Part shown: in pieces, positions 59,801-64,000 of the stretch | Numbering within the stretch: position 1 is the first letter of the stretch | How the letters are laid out: each line of letters starts with the position of its first letter | Assembly: GCA_964641125.1 (NCBI GenBank) | Contig: CAZXMO010000008.1 | Location: 1 to 64,000, forward strand | DNA from: JBKHAJ01 sp964641125 | Lineage (GTDB): Bacteria > Spirochaetota > Spirochaetia > SPDA01 > CAZSGZ01 | DNA: 64,000 bases | Direction of reading: 5' to 3' | The notes under the pieces: model-generated | Told to the model about the DNA's origin: nothing | What the model saw: the letters and a program-made list of their open reading frames with translations, nothing else | Databases searched by the model: none | Made by a program: the position numbers and the translations under genes

Positions 59801-60986
59801 ACGAGTGAAGGCGCCGGCGAAAAAGAAGAGGCCGAAACAGAGAAACAGACCCTTTTCCCTCCTGATAAAACCCGCCTCGGCGGACTGCAATCTCCGGTGC
59901 TCCTACTGTTTCTATCTCGAGAAGCACGCCCTCTATCCCGAAACCCCTGTCCACCGGATGAGCGGCGATGTCCTCGAAGACCTCGTTCGGGCCTATATGG
60001 CGACGAGCCAGCCGGTGTACAGCTTCGGATGGCAGGGGGGTGAGCCGACCCTTATGGGGACGGAGTTCTTTCGTAAAGTCACCGAACTGCAGAGGAGGTA
60101 CGGTAGACCGGGGAGTAAGGTCGCGAACGGCCTGCAGACCAACGGCACTCTCATCGACGACGAGCTTGCCGAGCACCTCGCCCGGTTCAAGTTTCTCGTG
60201 GGGGTAAGTATCGACGGGGATAAGGAGATACACGACCGCTACCGGACCGCCGTCGGTGCGGGCGGAGGGAGCTACGACCGGGTCCTCGCCGGAATCGAGT
60301 GTCTCGAGCGGCATGGGGTACAGTTCAACGGCCTCGTGCTGGTCTCCCGGGCGAACATAGACGCTCCCGAGAGAGTGTATGATCATCTGAAAGAGCTCGG
60401 TATCCGGCACCATCAGTACATCCCCTGTGTCGAGTCCGCTCCGGACGGCTCGCCTCTTCCCTGGAGCATTGCCGGAGCGGAGTGGGGGGATTTTTTGGTC
60501 CGCCTCTTCGATCGATGGTACCCCCGGGACGTGCCCCGCGTTTCCATACGCAATTTCGACGCGGTGGTCAACCGGCTGGCGGGACATCCGGCGGCCCTTT
60601 GCAGCATGGGCCGGAGTTGCAGCGATTATTTCGTGGTCGAGCACAACGGCGACGTGTACCCCTGCGATTTCTTCGTCGATCCCGGCCGCAAACTGGGGAA
60701 CATCCGCTCCGACTCCCTTGTCGACCTGCGGTCCTCATCGACGTACCGGAGGTTTGCCCGGCGCAAGTCGGAGTGGTCCTCCGAGTGCGGAGTGTGCGAG
60801 TATCTCTCTCTGTGTGCCGGAGACTGCCTCAAGCATCGCCCGGGAATGGGTCTTCCCACGGCGTCCCCGGCCGCCGAGGCGGCCGAAAGAGGCGGCACGG
60901 TCAGCGTGCTCTGCGAGGGGTGGAAGCGGTTCTACCTTATGTGTCTGCCCCGGTTCGAGGACATAGCGGAGGGTTTCCGGGGCTAG
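59790..60986 (+). CDS. Anaerobic sulfatase-maturating enzyme (radical SAM)
   Basis: A 398-aa enzyme that oxidises the sulfatase Cys (or Ser) to formylglycine without O2. Radical SAM motif CNLRCSYC (Cys33, 37, 40), WQGGEPTL near 81, and a SPASM region with many Cys (CSMGRSCSDYF, YPCDFFVDP, CGVCEYLSLCAGDC). Start as TTG at 59790 overlapping the sulfatase stop, with GGAGAG upstream; GTG at 59805 is the alternative. Confidence 0.94.
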   Translation: MPSERVKAPAKKKRPKQRNRPFSLLIKPASADCNLRCSYCFYLEKHALYPETPVHRMSGDVLEDLVRAYMATSQPVYSFGWQGGEPTLMGTEFFRKVTELQRRYGRPGSKVANGLQTNGTLIDDELAEHLARFKFLVGVSIDGDKEIHDRYRTAVGAGGGSYDRVLAGIECLERHGVQFNGLVLVSRANIDAPERVYDHLKELGIRHHQYIPCVESAPDGSPLPWSIAGAEWGDFLVRLFDRWYPRDVPRVSIRNFDAVVNRLAGHPAALCSMGRSCSDYFVVEHNGDVYPCDFFVDPGRKLGNIRSDSLVDLRSSSTYRRFARRKSEWSSECGVCEYLSLCAGDCLKHRPGMGLPTASPAAEAAERGGTVSVLCEGWKRFYLMCLPRFEDIAEGFRG

Positions 60987-61072
60987 CAATCTTCGGTATT
61001 CTCCGCGGACCCGGAAAAGCGCTTGAAATTCAGCCCGCCTTTCACCATGATTGGGAGTACAGGAAGGTACGC

Positions 61073-62410
61073 ATGACACGCAGAGTGTGGTTCTTTTTCC
61101 TCTTCCCCTTGGCCGGGTGCGCAGTAGGAGCGGCCCTGTGGTTTTCGCCCTTTTCGGGATGGGTTCAGCAGTTTTTCGACACCCGGCTAACCGAAGCGAT
61201 AGGCGGCTTCGGGATCTCCCCGGGAGGATCGATATTTCTACGGTTTTTCGAACGTACCGAGGCCGCTGTATTTCTGCAGCAGACCCTGACCGGACTGATA
61301 GGGGGCTATCTGATCACGGTTCTTATCGTATTTACCCGTCCCGCCGTAGGTTGGCCTGTAGGCTTCATCGGGACCGGGATCGTACTGGGGGGAGCGTGGT
61401 ATATCTCCCTCCTGACCGGTACCTTTTCGGCGGGACAGATTCCCGCTGCGGCTTTCCTCGCGACCTACCTCCTTTCGGCAACGGTCCGAAGCGGCCAGAA
61501 GCTTAAAATCAAGCGGTTTTTCCGGGATCTCTTCGCTGAGCGTATTCCCCCGAAGGGACTCGCCCGGATGATCCGGAACCCCCGCCGCGCGGCCACGGGG
61601 GTCCGGCGGGCTCGGCTGACCCTGATAAGCTGCGGCGCGGAATTTCCGGTCCGTCCGGCCGCCGGTAAAGAAGAACCGTCAGCTGTTGATACCACCGTGT
61701 CCACCACCTACATCTGCAGGCGTTTCGCCTCGACGATTATAAATGAAGAAGGCATGGCCTACGCCGCCGGGCAGCGCAGGGTGGACGGGTGTTTCGGAGT
61801 CCCGGTGCTCCCCGGGACGGAGGGCGATACCGTCGAGCGAGGTGTCAGGGCCGCTCTCGCGTGTATCGAAGGGGAGGGGAGCGCGGCCCGGGAGCTCAGG
61901 GTCGAGTACGGCGTTGTCGATCCCCCCCGATTCTCCGCGGGCATATATACCGGAGAGACGGCCGTCGGATACACCGGACAGAGACGCCTCCTCGGCTACC
62001 GGCCCTTGGGATCGGACGCGGAGCTCTCCAAAAAGCTCCTCGGTTTGAATGAGGAATACGGGACCCGGATACTCGCCTGCGAGAACACCGTGAGGAATCT
62101 ATCCGGGAGCGCCGGAGCCCGCCCCTTGGACCGGGTCCGGGAGGAGGGGAACAGCTTCCGTATCTACGAGGTCCTTACCCTCGAGGAGCACCGGGAGAAC
62201 GCCGAAACCTTCGCCCTCTTTACCGAAGCCTTAGGCCTCTTCGAGAAGAAACGATGGGCCGAGGCCCACGCGAAATTTCTCGAGGTCCTCAAACGGCGGA
62301 AAGGGGACGGACCCGCGGCGCTGTATGCGAAGAGGTGTCAGAAGTACGTAAAAACACCTCCGCCCGCCGGTTGGGACGGAATTTTTATGCTCCCCTCCCG
62401 CGGAGATTGA
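61073..62410 (+). CDS. Membrane protein with degenerate class III cyclase domain
   Basis: A 445-aa protein: four membrane helices in residues 5-140, a basic linker, then a region following the adenylate/guanylate cyclase fold (FSAGIYTGETAVGYTGQRRLLGYRPLGSD). Catalytic features are missing: the metal-binding Asp is absent (LTLISCGAEF instead of FADIRGF), and the VNxAxR helix reads AELSKKL, losing Asn and Arg. Probably a non-catalytic signalling or nucleotide-sensing domain. C-terminal TPR-like helix pair (ALGLFEKKRWAEAHAKFLEVL). AGGAAGG before the start. Confidence 0.78.
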   Translation: MTRRVWFFFLFPLAGCAVGAALWFSPFSGWVQQFFDTRLTEAIGGFGISPGGSIFLRFFERTEAAVFLQQTLTGLIGGYLITVLIVFTRPAVGWPVGFIGTGIVLGGAWYISLLTGTFSAGQIPAAAFLATYLLSATVRSGQKLKIKRFFRDLFAERIPPKGLARMIRNPRRAATGVRRARLTLISCGAEFPVRPAAGKEEPSAVDTTVSTTYICRRFASTIINEEGMAYAAGQRRVDGCFGVPVLPGTEGDTVERGVRAALACIEGEGSAARELRVEYGVVDPPRFSAGIYTGETAVGYTGQRRLLGYRPLGSDAELSKKLLGLNEEYGTRILACENTVRNLSGSAGARPLDRVREEGNSFRIYEVLTLEEHRENAETFALFTEALGLFEKKRWAEAHAKFLEVLKRRKGDGPAALYAKRCQKYVKTPPPAGWDGIFMLPSRGD

Positions 62411-62441
62411 CATCGTAGAGGGAACGACGGCGGGCGTCAGC

Positions 62442-62470
62442 TTGCCCCGTCTCGGATGACTTGATACACT
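62442..62470 (+). promoter_or_regulatory. Promoter of the ModF-like gene (leaderless)
   Basis: TTGCCC (62442-62447), 17-bp spacer, TACACT (62465-62470), 8 nt to the ATG at 62479; no Shine-Dalgarno. Confidence 0.45.
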
Positions 62471-62478
62471 CCCGGAAA

Positions 62479-63945
62479 ATGAATCTCCTCGAGCTCGACA
62501 ATGTAAGCCTCAAGGTAGGAGGCCGGACCCTCCTCGAAGATATCTCCCTGGAAATTCGGGAAGGGGAGAACTGGATCATCTACGGACCGAACGGTTCGGG
62601 TAAGTCCCTTCTTGGACAAATTATTACGGGAAGCCTCGTCCCGAGCACCGGGAGTATCGTCTGCCGCGGCCCGGGCCGGTTTCCCGATTCGATCGGGTAC
62701 GTGAGCTTCGAGCTCCAGGAATCACTCCTCGAAGAGGAGAGACGGTCCGATGGGACCTGGTTCGGCCATGGGGATACGGACCCCGGCCGGAGTCCCCGGG
62801 ACCTCTTCGCGGCCGGTGTTCCCGGGGACCCTAAACTCCTGGAACGGCTCATCCTCCGCTTCAGGATAACCCACCTCCTCGACCGGGGGCTCAAGTTCCT
62901 CTCCACCGGGGAGCTCCGCAAGGTGCTTTTGGTGGACGCCCTCCGGAAGGGAATTTTCCTCCTTGTCCTGGACGATCCCTTCGACGGCCTCGATGCGGGG
63001 GCACGGGACGGGCTTAAGGAGGTGATGGACACCCTGAAGGAAGAGGGTACCGGATACGTTCTCATATCGGGAAGATCCGAAGAAATACCTCGAACCGCCG
63101 ATAAGCTTCTCGTCTTGGAAGGGGGGAGGGTTGCCTATCGCGGAAGTCCCGCTTCAGCGGCCCGGGCCCTGCTCCCGGTTCCGGACGAATTCCCTTCTCC
63201 TCAGCCGCCGGGCGGCGCTCTAAGCACCGGCGGGGACTTCGAGCCGGGGCGGGAGATACTGGAACTGAAAAACGTGTCGGTGCGGTACGGGGACACCCCG
63301 GTCATCACCGACTTAAACTGGACCGTGCTCTGGGGAGAGCAGTGGATGATTCACGGGCCGAACGGGGCCGGCAAGTCCACCCTCCTCGCCATGGTAAACG
63401 CCGACAGCCCGAAGGTGTACAACCAGAATTTTTCTTTCCTCGGGGTGAGCCGGGGAAGCGGCGAATCGGTGTGGGACATAAAGAAACTCATCGGCTTCGT
63501 CTCCGGAGACCTGCAGCTCTCCTATTCGGTGTATGCCACCCTCGAAGAGGTAATCCTCTCAGGATATCATGATTCCATCGGGCTCTACCGGGAGCCCTCG
63601 GGATACGAGAAGCGGCGGGCGGGTGAATGGCTCGAGAATATAGGCCTCGAAGGACGCGGAGACGAACGGTTTTCTACTTTAAGCTTCGGAGAGCAGCGCA
63701 TGGTCCTCATAGCCCGGGGGATGATCAAGGAGCCGAAGATACTGATCGCCGATGAGCCCTGTCAGGGACTCGACGACCGTCACCGGAGTCAGGTCCTGTC
63801 GCTTCTCGACCGTATCGCCTCTTTGGGAAGGACCCTCCTCCTCTACGTTACTCACGATCCGAGGGAAGAGATTTCCTCCGTCACCCGGCGGCTCGAGTTC
63901 GTCTCCCATCCCGCGGGGGGATACACCGGCCGGATTACCGAATAG
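62479..63945 (+). CDS. ModF-like tandem ABC ATPase
   Basis: A 488-aa cytosolic protein with two ABC ATPase domains (GPNGSGKS near 35, GPNGAGKS near 300). The first half has the ModF-type YVSFELQESLLEEERRSDGTW segment. Signatures are degenerate (LSTGELRKVLL and LSFGEQRMVLIARG). ModF/PhrA proteins are linked to molybdate handling, but no mod genes are near; a link to the tungsten enzyme at 4289 is only a guess. The in-frame TTG at 62461 is an alternative start. Confidence 0.83.
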   Translation: MNLLELDNVSLKVGGRTLLEDISLEIREGENWIIYGPNGSGKSLLGQIITGSLVPSTGSIVCRGPGRFPDSIGYVSFELQESLLEEERRSDGTWFGHGDTDPGRSPRDLFAAGVPGDPKLLERLILRFRITHLLDRGLKFLSTGELRKVLLVDALRKGIFLLVLDDPFDGLDAGARDGLKEVMDTLKEEGTGYVLISGRSEEIPRTADKLLVLEGGRVAYRGSPASAARALLPVPDEFPSPQPPGGALSTGGDFEPGREILELKNVSVRYGDTPVITDLNWTVLWGEQWMIHGPNGAGKSTLLAMVNADSPKVYNQNFSFLGVSRGSGESVWDIKKLIGFVSGDLQLSYSVYATLEEVILSGYHDSIGLYREPSGYEKRRAGEWLENIGLEGRGDERFSTLSFGEQRMVLIARGMIKEPKILIADEPCQGLDDRHRSQVLSLLDRIASLGRTLLLYVTHDPREEISSVTRRLEFVSHPAGGYTGRITE

Positions 63946-64000
63946 ACTTCATCCCGGTCATGAAGCGTCTGAGCTTCTTTCCGACCTGCTCGATGGGATG
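63935..64000 (-). CDS. ilvC: Ketol-acid reductoisomerase, C-terminal fragment (runs off window)
   Basis: The last 21 codons and stop of a minus-strand gene continuing beyond 64000. It reads HPIEQVGKKLRRFMTG, matching the C-terminal HPIEKVGxxLRxMM of IlvC (branched-chain amino-acid synthesis). It overlaps the end of the ModF-like gene by 11 nt. The call rests on a short tail only. Confidence 0.6.
   Translation of the reverse strand, partial: HPIEQVGKKLRRFMTGMKSIR

Noticed and set aside
1..64000. CRISPR arrays, tRNA, rRNA, riboswitches
   Set aside because: No regularly spaced repeats, no cloverleaf-like segment and no conserved aptamer motif was noticed on reading both strands. A covariance-model scan would be needed to exclude small RNAs.

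Overview
The window is a dense bacterial chromosome segment of about 64 kb, high in G+C, with short intergenic gaps, many 1-11 bp gene overlaps and no rRNA or tRNA gene that I can see. The gene set is that of an anaerobic or microaerophilic fermenter: electron-bifurcating [FeFe]-hydrogenase with the NADH sensor Rex, tungsten aldehyde:ferredoxin oxidoreductase, flavodiiron protein, thiol peroxidase and an oxygen-independent sulfatase maturase. The lipoprotein-rich envelope genes, TPR lipoproteins, 7TM-DISM diguanylate cyclase, fused AroDE and an integron-type integrase fit a free-living spirochaete (Spirochaetota). That assignment is an inference from gene content, not a search result.

Layout. 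1-3000: integron-type integrase, then a scarred stretch with a 176-bp direct repeat, a truncated copy of an RRM protein gene, the tail of a lost Gfo/Idh/MocA oxidoreductase and a small lipoprotein. 3200-9130: Fe-alcohol dehydrogenase, aldehyde:ferredoxin oxidoreductase and a complete sugar-type ABC transporter. 9190-14143 (minus strand): rex, histidine kinase, CheY-like regulator, regulator with an unusual helical tail, and a receiver domain fused to a formate/nitrite channel. 14335-19401 (plus strand, divergent from rex): HydC, a kinase-like ATPase, HndB, HydB, HydA. 19580-24405: DUF318 permease pair, HD-GYP response regulator, flavodiiron protein, thiol peroxidase. 24466-28366: pyruvate dehydrogenase operon, interrupted by a 100-N scaffold gap that is probably an artefact. 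28453-39310: proC, diguanylate cyclase, RelA/SpoT, prmC, prfA, a tiny Cys-rich protein, xth, an ABC-F protein and an SH3 lipoprotein. 39368-50674: M20 peptidase, a DRTGG protein, an envelope operon (TPR lipoprotein, lytic transglycosylase, FlgP/LPP20-like protein), isocitrate dehydrogenase, TPR lipoprotein and AroDE. 50781-64000: RND/MMPL transporter, PepF, Ndk, a small secreted protein with a radical SAM enzyme and a nitroreductase, a Cys-type sulfatase with its anaerobic maturase, a degenerate class III cyclase, a ModF-like ATPase and the tail of ilvC.

How it fits together. The most striking unit is 9190-19401. Rex, which senses NADH/NAD+, lies between the bifurcating hydrogenase operon and a four-gene phosphorelay whose last member carries a phospho-acceptor domain covalently joined to a formate-type channel. 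This suggests that redox state and a membrane-sensed signal jointly control hydrogen production and formate flux. A second cross-window theme is promoter architecture: at least seven genes lack a Shine-Dalgarno sequence and have a -35/-10 pair whose -10 box ends only 6-10 nt before the start codon, as expected for leaderless mRNAs.
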